Shown here one piece after another: positions 35,310 through 47,218 of a stretch of 64,000 nucleotides of DNA. Origin of the DNA: Neocallimastix lanati (nom. inval.) (taxonomy: Eukaryota; Neocallimastigomycota; Neocallimastigomycetes; Neocallimastigales; Neocallimastigaceae); contig JACVTC010000001.1 in assembly GCA_016946835.1 (NCBI GenBank), positions 1,224,501 to 1,288,500 on the forward strand, in the 5' to 3' direction. A program made the position numbers and the translations under genes. Every line of letters begins with the position of its first letter. Position 1 is the first letter of the stretch. The notes under the pieces were generated by a model. That model was not told the origin of the DNA. It did not search any database and saw only the letters and a list, made by a program, of their open reading frames with translations.

Positions 35310-35790
35310 GCCACTTTTGAAAGGATAACCATCAATTATCATCAGAATCAGAGAAAGCTGTAGTTAGTACACCTGATATAGACTATTCCTTTTCCATCAA
35401 CTCTCCATGGACTTGGAAAAACTGTCCACATCATAGGGTTTATAAATTTGAAGTTATGGTAATTTCGTACCTTTAATTCCTTGGAATTTACCAACATCAG
35501 ACCAATATGATTCAATAACATCTTTGAATTTAGTGATACTCACCAACCAGAAATAATTAGAATTTATCGTAATGTTCTTGCTAGAGAAGGTATTGAAGGA
35601 CAAAAGACTGGTGATATCAAGACTAATCAATATATTATTTTTCTATTTACTCTAAGAGCCATTGGTATATCAAGATGTTACTGAAGAATTTCGTTCCAAG
35701 GATTTTCAAACTGCAATTTCTACTTTATTTGAAGATCACCAGAAATGATTTGATTCTTAAACAAAAAACTATGGACCTGGAAAATAATCC
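35310..35790 (+). pseudogene. Unrecognised coding-like remnant
   Basis: A less AT-rich stretch sharing ACACCTGATATAGAC with 53432. A short frame around 35540-35630 reads QPEIIRIYRNVLAREGIE then GQKTGDIKTNQ, which looks like protein but is too short to assign. It runs directly into a retroposon 3' end at 35806. It could be a retrocopy of a host mRNA; the function is unknown. Confidence 0.35.
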
Positions 35791-35892
35791 GGAATAAGTG
35801 GATATGGAGGTGAGGTTCGTTGCATAATTAATAAAGGAATAAATAAATAAAGATTAAAGTTCACAGTAATTGCTGGCTTTATAATAAAAAAA
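35790..35892 (+). mobile_element. A-tailed retroposon 3' end
   Basis: GGAGGTGAGGTTCGTTGCAT, AATAAATAAATAAAGATTAA and AGTTCACAGTAATTGCTGGC lead into an A-tract. The AT-rich middle part present at 8660-8900 is missing, so this is an internally shortened copy. Confidence 0.65.
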
Positions 35893-36387
35893 ATATTTAA
35901 GAAATCCTTTTATGGAACAAAGTGCTTTTCTTAATCAAATACATTATAATAATTTAAAAAAAAAAAAAAAAAAAAAACTAAAGATATTTATTTATGAATT
36001 TTTTAATTTTTATTTTATTTATTTACTTTTTATATTACGAATTTATTTATATAATTTCAAATTATTCTCTTTTAAAATAATGAATTATAAAAATTATATT
36101 GATTTTCTTTATTTTTAATTTTATGAATGATTATAATAATTATATTTAATATTTATGTATTTAATATATAATATATATTTATATTTCATAATTTATAAAT
36201 TCTTTCAAATTATTTATAATAATATATGTAGTTATATATAAAAATTTAATATTTATAAATAAAAATATAACCCTAGTTTAATAATATTAATTTTGATTTC
36301 TTACAATATAAATATAGATTAAAACTTTCTAATATTTATATATTAAGATTGCTTAAAGTAATTCTTTTCTTTCATTTTGAATTCATG

Positions 36388-36419
<32 letters not shown>

Positions 36420-36516
36420 CATTTTTATTTTTTAATTTTGATTTTCGTTTAAAAAAATTTTTAAACATTTGACCTTTTTTTATTTGCTTTTTTTTTGTGT
36501 ATTGACTAATATTAAT

Positions 36517-39078
36517 TTACTTACAACTACCAAATTCAGATTGGCAACCACGGCTACTCTTACAGTAGTCATCAGACTTTCCACAGTAACCATATTTACT
36601 GCAACAGTATCCCTTTTTACAAATGGCAACACCTTTTCCACATTTATCAGTAGAATTGGTTGGTAAACTACTGTTCTTCTTAGTAGTCTTGGTAGTCTTG
36701 GTCTTAGTAGTTTTGGTAGTTTTGGTAGTCTTGGTAGTCTTAGTAGTCTTAGTAGTCTTAGTAGTCTTCTTGGTACTCTTCTTAGTGGTCTTAGTAGTCT
36801 TAGTAGAAGACTTCTTAGTGGTATAAGAAGTCTTGCAAAGAGATCTAAGTTCCTTTGGAAGCTTTTGACAGAAGTTAACTTCACTTGATGAATCTTCAAT
36901 TTTTAATTCCTTAAGATGCTTAAGGCTCTTTAAAGAAGATAAATCAGTGGTATCAATTACACGAACATCAATTTCTAATTTTTCAAGTTTAGTGAATCCT
37001 GCAATAATCTTAATATCGTCCTTATTTAAAGAAGTATTTCCAGATACAGTTAAAGACTTTAAGGAATCATTATTCTTGAAAAGAATGATGTCATGTCTAC
37101 TGTTAGCGATTAATTTTCTTAAGTTTTTAAGATTCTTTAAAGAAGATGCCTTTAAATCAGGAGAATAGTAGTCACAATCGACAAATTCAATAGTTTCAAG
37201 ACCAGTTAAAGTGGCTAAAGCATCAACTCCATTTTGTTTTAAGGAAATTCTATGTAATTCAATTTTCTTAACTTTAGTTGATCCCTTAATAGATACTAAA
37301 TCATCATTACTATTAACAGTGACTGAAGTAGCAGTGACCTTGGATTTAGTGGTTTTAGTGGTTTTAGTCTTAGTGGTAGTCTTCTTTGTAGAAGTCTTTT
37401 TAGTAGAAGTCTTTTTAGTGGAAGTAGAGTCCTTTGGATAACAACTATTATATTTAAATAAATAATTATTATTAAATAAATAAATTAATGATACATTAAT
37501 AGAATATTTAATAATCAATTCAATAAATTAAAATGAATTATTGATATAAATCATTACTTACATAGATTTAATTTCCTTTGGAACTTTGCTACATAAATTA
37601 TCTTTACTATTATTATCGACGAGTTTGCTAAAATTTTAAAGAAATAAAATTATTAAAAATATCAATATATCGTAGTAATATACATGCTATTTATAATTTT
37701 AAATATTTATAAATAAATAGAAAAAAAATTTTTTTCTTTTTATTTTTTTTTTAATTACAATTCTTTAAGATGCTTAAGATTCTTTAAGGAAGATAAATCT
37801 TTAGCACTAACATTACGAACGTCAATTTTTCTAATTTATTTATTTAAATTTTTAAAAAAATGTATATATATATTAATATATTTAAATAAATTTTTTAATA
37901 ATTTTTTAATATGAAAAATATATTCCAATAAAATAATTCATTTAATTCATTAATTAAATTATCAATTTAATTACAATTTTTCAAGTTCAGTGAATTTAGA
38001 AATAATTTTAATATCTTCTTGGTCAACGGATGTGTTTCCTTGTATTTCTCTTTTAGATTATAATTATTATATTTAATTATATAAAAAAATTTTAATAAAA
38101 ATAATTATAATAATATTTATATTTGAATATTTAATTTATATTTTAATGAATTAAATATAAATTATAATTTTTTTTTTTAAATAATTTTTCATATCATAGA
38201 AGTTTGAATTTACTTACAAAGTCTTTAAGTTCTTAGCATATTTAAAAGCAGGTAATTCACTTCTAACAGATCTTTATATATTATTAAATTTTAATTATAA
38301 AAAATAGTTAGTTATTTTATAAAAATAAATATTGTAAAAAAAAAAAAAAATAATAATAAAATTATATTTAAAAATTATTATTTTTCAATTAACTCAGTAT
38401 TCAAAAAAAAAAAAAAAAAAAAAAAAAAAATTATTCATGAATTTTTAAAAAAAAAAAATAATAATAATAATAATAATATTAATAATAATAATAATTACAA
38501 ATATGTTAATTTAGAAAAGTCCTTGAAGTAAGATGAGTCTAATGTATCAACATATTCACATCCATCAAATTCGCTTTTATTAAGAATATGAAAGATAAAA
38601 ATATATAATAAAAAGAAATTTATAGGGTTAATGAAAATACTTTTATAAAATTATATTTAATAATTAATAATATTAAATTAATAATAATTACATTTTTTGG
38701 GCTTTAGTGAATTTAGAAATGACTTTAACATCATCCTTATTGATAACAACATGAGTTAATTTACTAGTGAATTATTTGAATTATATATATTTTGTTTAAA
38801 AAAAATTATAAAGTTTTAGTGTTTATAAATTTTAATAGAATTTAATTTAATATAAATGTAGATAATTAAATTTTCATTGTTAATAAATAAAATGATATAT
38901 AATATTAATTAATAGTATAATTCAATTATTACAATTCAGTGACTTTTCCGTTGCTGTCACATTTGTAATTAATGCTACCAGTATCTAAGCTTTTACTGTA
39001 TTTCTTAGCATCATCACATTGTGATGCTAAAGCACCAAGAGTAAGAAAAGAATATACTAAAGTTCTAATAAATTTCAT
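36517..39078 (-). CDS. Secreted leucine-rich-repeat protein with C-terminal CBM18 (8 exons)
   Basis: Exons I reconstruct (minus strand): 38933-39078, 38692-38763, 38499-38573, 38218-38271, 37975-38049, 37759-37830, 37562-37627, 36517-37444. All seven introns (117-227 bp) are GT-AG and phase 2, and the joined frame gives 495 residues. Signal peptide about 1-19 (MKFIRTLVYSFLTLGALASQ). LRR block A covers about 45-187 and is split so that each internal exon (54-75 bp) is one repeat. LRR block B (about 223-391) is a homologous copy inside the last exon with no introns. Thr/Lys-rich linkers lie at about 192-222 and 392-442 (KTT repeats, likely O-glycosylated). An eight-cysteine hevein-type chitin-binding module covers about 455-494 (CCSKYGYCG core). 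It probably binds chitin at the fungal cell surface. Splice sites are inferred, not observed. Confidence 0.82.
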
Positions 39079-39860
39079 TTTTTACTTTTTATATTAGTAT
39101 TATTAAAGAATTGATATTTTTTTTTTTTTTTTTGTAGATAAATGAAATACTGAAAGATAGATCTATTTATATTCGCGAAAAATAAAATAAAAACAAAAGA
39201 AAGATTTAAAAATTAAAGTTTAGAATATTCTAATTAATATATAATTTAACATATAATAAATGAAAAATGAATAAAAATCTTAAATTAATTTTTATGTTTT
39301 TGTAATATTTTACTATATTTTTTGATTTATTATCAATTTTTTATGAAATAATTGAATATTAGAATATTCTAAAATTTTAGTGAATTATTTAAGATGATAT
39401 TGTTAAAAATAAGAATATCTTTATTATGAAAAAATAAAAGAATGTTCTATTAATATAAAATTATACATTTTTGTAATATTTATAATTGACGTAATATTGT
39501 GTCTTGTTATTTTTACTGGTCATATATCTTAAAACAGATTTATTAAAATATATAACATTAAATTAATAAAAATTATATGATATGCAACTACTATTGTTAA
39601 GGATTTATTTATTAAAGCATTACTTAACATATTTATTTAATTTTAATATTATGATTACATATATTCAAGAAAAAAATATTAATACTTGAATATATATCTA
39701 AAACTATCTAACAACTTTCTTAGAAACTTCTCTTAATTCGGAGAAAATGTTTTATTTTTATGTCATTTAGTTATAATTAACTATTTAATTAGTTGTTCTT
39801 GTAATTAAATTCAACTATTAAATGAATTTTAATGTTTAAGTATTATAAATATTAATAATT
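39079..39860. promoter_or_regulatory. 5' flank of the LRR-CBM18 gene
   Basis: AT-rich, non-coding, with an A/T-tract just upstream of the start codon (39119-39134). The promoter must lie here, but no discrete motif can be distinguished from background. Confidence 0.35.
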
Positions 39861-40570
39861 ATTATTTAAAGAAATATTTAACTATATATAAAGTAATAAG
39901 AATAGAATATAATTAAAACATTTATTTATGTTATAAAATTTATTATTAATTATAAGTATAATTAATATATAGAAATCAAGCCACATATTAAAATTATTTA
40001 ATATAAAATCATTAGATTTAAATTTGATTTATGGCATTAATTTATATTTGAATAATAAAAACAATTTTATATTAATTAAGGGTTGAATATATTATTTAAA
40101 GAAATATTTAATAACTATATATATAAAGTAATAAAAATAGAATATAATTAAAACATTTATTTATGTTATAAAATTTATTATTAATTGTAAATATAATTAA
40201 TATATAGAAATCAAGCCGCATATTAAAATTATTTATTATAAAATCATTAGATTTAAATTTGATTTATGGCATTAATTTATATTTGAATAATAAAAACAAT
40301 TTTATATTAAATTAATTAAGGGTTGAATATATTATTTAAAGAAATATTTAATAACTATATATATAAAGTAATAAGAATAGAATATAATTAAAACATTTAT
40401 TTATGTTATAAAATTTATTATTAATTGTAAGTATAATTAATATATAGAAATCAAGCCACATATTAAAATTATTTATTTATAAAATCATTAGATTTAAATT
40501 TGATTTATGGCATTAATTTATATTTGAATAATAAAAACAATTTTATATTAATTAAGGTTTGAATATTTCA
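39861..40570. repeat. Tandem repeat, three copies of about 235-240 bp
   Basis: Units begin at about 39861, 40091 and 40331 with ATTATTTAAAGAAATATTTA. Each contains AGAAATCAAGCCACATATTA (starts 39971, 40206, 40446) and GATTTATGGCATTAATTTAT. Copies are highly similar (for example GCCACA against GCCGCA). Non-coding. Confidence 0.92.
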
Positions 40571-40819
40571 TTTTATCAACTCAAATGTTAATATAAATTC
40601 ATTATATGTTTTGTAATGTTTTTTTTTTTTTATTTTTTTAAAAAAAAGCAATGATTTTTTTTAAAATATAAAATGTTTCTTATTTATTTTCTCAAACATA
40701 TTAATTAAACATATTTTATTTAATACTATCGGATACATTGATTATAATAATTTTACAAAAGTATCTATTTTTATCTTATAATATATATAAATTTTTTTAA
40801 AAAAAATTAATAATTAAAA

Positions 40820-41040
40820 AAGAAAAGCATTATTTGTCCAAATTGAACATAATAATTTTTTTTTTTTTAAATAATAAAGTGAAATAAAAATAATATTCAA
40901 AATAGAGTGTATAAATAAATTCAGAAAAAAGTCCATAGGCAAAGAATCTCACTTCCAGATTATGAGATTTATATTTAAAGGAATTCTTATCCAGGATTAG
41001 GTTTTGAATTGACAATCGGGGATCATGCATTTCGCAATGT
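40820..41040 (-). mobile_element. Retroposon fragment, minus strand, without 3' tail
   Basis: ATTTGTCCAAATTGAACATA at 40832, then TTCAGAAAAAAGTCCATAGG-CAAAGAATCTCACTTCC and TCTTATCC..GGTTTTGAATTGACAATC match the middle and head of the family at 31620-31760, 32210-32310 and 8590-8660. The GCGGCTATA(A)n end is absent. A chance open frame (40830-41030) lies across it. Confidence 0.65.
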
Positions 41041-41414
41041 GGAGTATATATTTTTTTTATTTCTATTTAAAAATATATAAATTAATATTGTTATATTTTT
41101 ATCATTCATATCTGCTTTATGTTCATTTAAATATTTGATTAAATTTTCATTTTCATTTTTACATCTTTTTTGTAAATAGGTACTATTTGATTGGTTTTTA
41201 ACATCTTTTGAAATTTTATATTTTTCATTAAAAATTGGTTCATTTAAATCAGCAGTAGAAACAGCTATTTGATTTTTATACTTATAATAGATAATCTTTC
41301 AATATATATCTGTTATCATAAAATTTAAAATTAATATAAACAATTTTCTATAGATAGTTCATTATTATCACCATTTGACCTATTCACTATATTATTAATA
41401 ACAAGAATAAATAT

Positions 41415-41670
41415 GGAATATTGGAAGAGTATAAAAAGTGAACCTGATGATTTATATTGTTTTAAACTAGATATATAATAACATTGGAGTTGTATAATTA
41501 ATAACGTCATGTATTTTCTACATATTATCGTTGTAATGAATCTATTGTATTTTTTACTTCAGCATTATTTTGTAAATGCATTTTTCTATAGTATTATTTA
41601 AACTCTCATGTAGCTATTGTAAAATGAAAATGTAGGAGATTGATTCACTCTCGTTTCGGACGAATCAATA
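41415..41670 (+). repeat. Inverted repeat, right copy
   Basis: Matches the reverse complement of 35063-35300, including AACATTGGAGTTGTATAATT, AATGAATCTATTGTATTTTT, CTATAGTATTATTT and CTCTCATGTAGCTATTGTAA. The flanks beyond the match differ. Confidence 0.75.
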
Positions 41671-41743
41671 AATCTCTTCCTTCTAGCACCTAACTCTCCG
41701 AAATTCTAAAATTTGTATTTAATACTTTATTTAATGTGTGGAA

Positions 41744-41899
41744 ATTTTTTTTTATTGTTTTTCACTACAAACTTTTTATTTACCTATGCATTTTAGTTAA
41801 TATATAATTATTTTATAGTAAATTTTTTTTATTGTTTTTCACTACAAACTTTTTATTTACCTATACATTTTAGTTAATATATAATTATTTTATAGTAAA
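41744..41899. repeat. 78 bp tandem duplication
   Basis: Two adjacent copies of TTTATTGTTTTTCACTACAA through AATTATTTTATAGTAAAT, differing at about one base (CTATGCAT against CTATACAT). Recent. Confidence 0.9.
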
Positions 41900-42359
41900 T
41901 TATTACATTAAACAGGATCCTATTAATTTAAAAGTAAAAGCAAAAATTATAAAGATAATATAAAAAAAAAAAAGTTTATTCATTATAACGATATAAACAA
42001 GTTGCTTATTTTATTTAAATAACTGACAATATGTAGTGAAGACAAAGAAAAAACATCTTTTTATTTTAATTATTTTTTAATTTTTTTCTATTTATTTGTT
42101 ATTTTATATTTTTATTAAATATTTCTTGGTTTTTAGTATTTTAGCTTTTATTAGTTTTATTTTTTATCAATTTTTAATCTGATTCATTATGGAAAAGATA
42201 TTTCACTAAGATTCTTGATTTTATGGAACATCTATTGACATCATAAACTTTTTTTTTTTTTTTTTGGTGGTATACACTCATGGAATTTATTCATTCTAAA
42301 TAAAAAACATTCAAGAATAATATTTTGTCAGGGAAAAGAACTACTAAATTCAACGATAG

Positions 42360-43020
42360 TTTCTTTAAGATTAAGGTTTACACTCCAAATTTCAACCACA
42401 AAGAATTTTTAAAAGTATTTGAAGAAGCAATATCAGAAGATAAAATTTCATATTGTAGATGTTCCAAATGGAATCATAAGATTTCTTTTTAACATATAAA
42501 ACAAAATTTAATATATAATAACATTCCCAATAATACAAACTCAGAAAATCTCAATTCAACTAATTTAGTGAATGTTATAAATGCCCAGTCATGAACTCAA
42601 TGCTCCCATTACTCCTAATCTTAATTTTCAAAACCCAATATCACATTCTAACACAGGAAAGTTCTCTTTTTTGTCTTAGTTGTAATACAAATGGATGGAA
42701 TTTTGTTAAAAAGAGATAGTATTGAGTGCTTCAACACAATTTTTAAACCATTATTCCTATGTTTTCAGGAAAAAGGTAATGGTATCAATAATGCTAGAAA
42801 TCATTAAAAAGTAACATTTCCCAGCTACAAATATTTCTAGAAACGCCAGGTTGCAGATGTTTATATCTTGGGAATCATGTTTCATGTCAAGCAGTACTAG
42901 AAGATAATACTATACTCATCTTGTTTCTTTAACAACATATAGTCTATGGAATCGTTCTAAGTGTTCTGTAGGTAATGTCTATATTCCCACAAAGAAACAT
43001 TCATTACAAGTCCGATATGC
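42360..43020 (+). mobile_element. Decayed LINE endonuclease fragment, plus strand
   Basis: Plus-strand translation near 42665-42790 gives SCNTNGWN then FKPLFLCFQEKGN, matching the intact LINE (SWNINGWN ... FKPICICLQETGK). Near 42920-43020, LWNRSKCSVGNVYIPTKKH matches FWNQKCTIGNIYFPQSKW. Upstream, 42370-42480 encodes a YTPNFNHKEFLKVFEEAI-like stretch that may correspond to the N-terminal region. Broken and diverged; it stops at about 43020 in AT-rich DNA. Confidence 0.7.
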
Positions 43021-43627
43021 ATTTTCGATATATATATAAATGATAATATATAAATTAGACTTGAATTTAAAATTAATAATAAAATGAATAAAAAAATAGT
43101 TAAATAGTTAAATAAATAAATATATAAATACATAAATAAAAAGATAAATTAATAAATAAATAAGTAAATAAATAATATATAAGTAATAAATAATATATAA
43201 TAAATAAATATATATATAAATATTTAAATTTTTTATTAAATTTTAGTTGACTTTTATGACCCATATATATATAAATTTTTAAATTTTTTTTTAAAATTTA
43301 TTTCAAGGACCACTTAAAGAAATTTTAATAATAAATATTTTTTAATAAATATATAAATTATATATATAAATTTTTTATTTTCTTTTCATTGTGTTAATAA
43401 TAAAGTTAATTCATTAATATTTTTTTGAAAATAGATGAAAATAATTTTTTTTTTTTTTTTTTAAATTAAATATTAATTAAATATATATTAATAATATCAA
43501 AAAAATGAATTAAAAAAAATAAAATTTTATTAAAAAATAATCATGATAATTGTATATTGATAATATATAATATTTTAAATTATAAAATAATATTTTTTTT
43601 TATTTTTTTTTTCTTATTAAATATGTC

Positions 43628-43667
<40 letters not shown>

Positions 43668-43739
43668 AAACAATAAAAATATAAATAATCACTAATTAAT
43701 AAATCTTTTTTAAAAATTAATATAGTATTAGTTTTTTAA

Positions 43740-44130
43740 CTATGCAAATGGCTGAAGAAGCTATCTATGGTGTATTCTGCAGTTTCAGTTTCTATCCTGG
43801 CTTTTAAGGTGTTGCTTTATCAACACATTTCTTCTGGTTCGACCCCGATGATGTTAAAATTTCTATTGGTTTTCTCCTTCCTATTATGGGTTAGATTAGT
43901 GCCTATGTATGCTCAAAGGGTTTTGTTCCTGTAAGATCTTTCTTACATTGATGGTTCTCAGTTTATACTAGGAAAGAGCTTGTTTGTAAGCCAAATAAAG
44001 TAAAAACAGCTGGGTTTCTTCTTGGAGGATTGTATCCGTGGTTCAAAGAGGTTATTAACAAGATGCCTCATCATAATTATGGGAATAGTTTAGAAGTTCT
44101 ATTTCCCCTTTTTTCTTATTATTTTCTAAT
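43740..44130 (+). pseudogene. Decayed coding remnant of unrecognised family, plus strand
   Basis: One plus-strand frame stays protein-like for about 125 codons (segments such as MAEEAIYGVFCSF, FFWFDPDDVKISIGFLLP and TAGFLLGGLYPWFKEVINK) but is interrupted a few times. Composition is clearly richer in GC than the flanks. I do not recognise the family; it could be a host pseudogene or part of a mobile element. Confidence 0.45.
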
Positions 44131-44179
44131 CTTAAAAAGAAAAAAAAAATATTCATTAAACTAAGAGTAAAGCATTAGC

Positions 44180-46000
44180 GACTTGTTATATGAATACAGA
44201 ATACTATTTAAAAAATGGATACCTCTTATTTTCAACGTTACTATTTAAAGATATGTTGCAATAAATAGTTCCTGACATCAGATATTCCGGGATGTTGTAG
44301 CTACGAGTTCAATGTTTGCAGGTGAGATATATTATGAATGTTCCAGTTCATTAATCTGACTACTTAGAACATCCATTAGATAGTAGTTTCAGCCTCATTC
44401 AGGTCAAAACATCATCATAAAGAGCCAAAAATTATGCAAGAGTACTTGGAAAGTGTAAGCAACCACATCATCCATCTGGGTAATCCTTTTAATCTTGATT
44501 GAAAGGTGTATTCAAATGTTGGTATGATATCAGGATCTTTCAAATCTTGCAATTCTACTTCATCATAAGTGGTGATGTACTGATTATCCTTGATTATTTC
44601 CGAATCATCAGCAGTACTTGAATTCAGAGTTTCATCAATGTAATTTTCTGCATTTCAACATTGGCTCTTTTGTTCTGAATAAAATCAGAAGATAATGAAT
44701 CAAATCAACAGTTTCTATGCATTGATTGTCCCAAACAGAATTTCATAAGAGCTCAGTACATGATTTGAAGCTGTTCCATTTATTTTGGTTTGAAAACATC
44801 AATGACACCCTGAATATTCAGGATTCTTGTTTAAGCTGATAGATTCTGTCATTGAAGAGAAATCATCTGCATCAGTTTTCATTTACGTATTTAGTTCTGA
44901 TTCAAGAAGATATGCTTCAATTACAGCTTCAATCTGAAATATCAGCTTGTCATCATTAACATTCTGGAATGTGATGTGTGTGTTAATATTGATTGTCACA
45001 TTGTCATCGGTTCTAATTATCTTGTGTATTCAATTGGTGCTATTCATAAAATTGCCTGTAAGTCAGATTAAATTGCCTACATTTCCTCACCATCACTTAT
45101 CATCACTTATGTTAAAGTGTAAGAGTTGCATTTCGGGTAGTGACTATTCGAAATAAATTAATCCTAATATGTAATTTATCTCTAGATAAAATAAATAGAT
45201 ATTTTCTATATTGAAGAAGTGCTTAATTCGTTGTTAACCGTCGATGCCAGTGAATTGACGGAATCGAACTGCTACTAAAGAATGATATATAATTATTGAT
45301 TCACTTAATACCATCCATGATCGATAGGAATGCATCAGATATGGATATTTGATGTCCTCAACTTCAAAGATTAATTCAAACATTTGTATCCTTTAATTAC
45401 GACAATAAAGAATCGCCCAAGATGTGTATAAATCTCTCCCAATTGATTGCCAAATCGATGATGAATATGATAATGAATATTGTGATTTTATCAAAGATAT
45501 CCGGGCCATTCTGACAATGAAATATTTTATCTAAATCATTGTTACCGATGCAGGATTATCCAACCTCTTCAAATATACTGAATCATTGATCAACTATACA
45601 TACCTTTTATGTACCACATATCATTCGATAAATTCATAATATAGCAAATCACGCATTGTCATGTCGTCGATTTCTTCGCCTTTCCGTATCACCATCAAGG
45701 AATTGACTTAGGATGTACTGGGCATGATGTAGTGAATTAAATCCAACACAATGTCATTGAATGTCATTGATATGATCTTGGTGAAATGCTTCCAAAATTG
45801 ACTAGTCATTGATGAGGATTGTTTCTTCTATGTGGTCATATATATAATGACAATTAATCAGTCATGATTGCTACATCATATCACTCTGTTTTATAAACGC
45901 ATATGAAACTAATAAGAAAGATCTCTCTTCATTCAGGGCAAATTGTGAAAACATCATCACCAACTATTAGCATGACCTTTTAAGATACCTAATGCAAAGT
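44180..46000 (-). pseudogene. Long decayed coding remnant of unrecognised family, minus strand
   Basis: About 1.8 kb less AT-rich than its surroundings, with protein-like minus-strand stretches: TADDSEIIKDNQYITTYDEV and FQSRLKGLPRWMMWLL (about 44460-44640), VIRKGEEIDDMTMRDLLYYE (about 45640-45700). No open frame exceeds about 70 codons on either strand. The length and dispersed matches suggest one large ancient gene or element. Family not recognised; the opposite orientation relative to 43740-44130 suggests a separate origin. Confidence 0.45.
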
Positions 46001-46079
46001 GTATCATTTGAAGTAGGTGTCTTGTTCCATCACCATAATATCTAAGTTATATAAAAGCTTAAATATCAGAAAGGTGAGC

Positions 46080-47218
46080 TCTGATAAAAGTTGCTATTTT
46101 TAATAATTTTTAAATAGTAACTTAATAATTTATAATTTAAGAACTGGTAATTATTTGTATGATCGATGAATGATCGTCTTTTAAAATAATTATCAATTTA
46201 AATAGGATATTCTTCATAAATTATTTTAAAAAAAATAATTTTTTTATAATTAAAATTTCTCCAAATTCTAATAATAAATATATTATAATTTATTTTTACT
46301 TTTTAGTCAGTAATTTATAATAATAAAAAAAAAAAGTAAAAATTGAATTTACTCTTAAAATATCTTTACAATTTCTGTTAAATTGCTTAGAATAAAAAAA
46401 ATTTTTTTTTTCTATTTTTTTTTATTTAAGGAATTACATAAAAAAAAAAAAAAAGAAAGAAAGAAAAATTGTTAATTTCTACTTATAAATTTATGTATAA
46501 AATTATTTTTTATTATTTTTCCATTTTTTATTTTTTATTTTTTATTTTTTTTTAAATTAATTCAAAATAATAATAATAAAAATAGAAAGTAAAAAAAAAA
46601 AGTAAATAAAGAAATTTTTGAAAAAAAAAAAAAAAAAAACTTTTTAATGTTTTATATTCTTTATAAATTATTTTAAAAAAAATTTTTTATTATAATTAAA
46701 ATTTCTCCAAATTATAATAATAAATATATTATAATTTATTTTTACTTTTAGTCAGTAATTTATAATATTAAAAAAAAATTTTTTTTTTTTAAATATTTTT
46801 TTAATATTAAATTTCAATTTATTTTTAAATTTTATTGAAATTATTTGAATTTTAATCAAGAGTCATTTTAATTACTAATAATCCATAAGTTTTCTTTCTA
46901 TAAGGATTGCTGAATTTTCAAATTGAATACTTAACTTTAAATATTTTGATTATTTGATTTCTTTTTATTTTCTAGTATGTAATAGAATAGAAATAGTATC
47001 TACATATGTCATCATACAATATTGGTAATAATTTTTTAAACGTCCTCAACTGCAGAATAACTTACTTTTCTGTATTGTTGGAATATTTTAAAAGGTTTTG
47101 TTTAGAAACCATAATGAATTAAAATAAAATAATAATTAATGTTAAAAAAAATTTTTTTTATGATATAATATATGATTATAAATATGCGTTTAACACATAT
47201 AAATATAAATTACGAAGA
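46080..47218. other. AT-rich intergenic with a 120 bp direct repeat
   Basis: 46210-46335 and 46650-46770 are direct copies (CATAAATTATTTTAAAA ... TTTCTCCAAATT ... TTAGTCAGTAATTTATAATA) with small differences. Between them are A/T tracts. No gene is visible. Confidence 0.7.

Noticed and set aside
46210-46770. Two 120 bp direct repeats as terminal repeats of a small element
   Set aside because: No coding content, no target duplication or terminal motif between or around them; kept only as a plain repeat.
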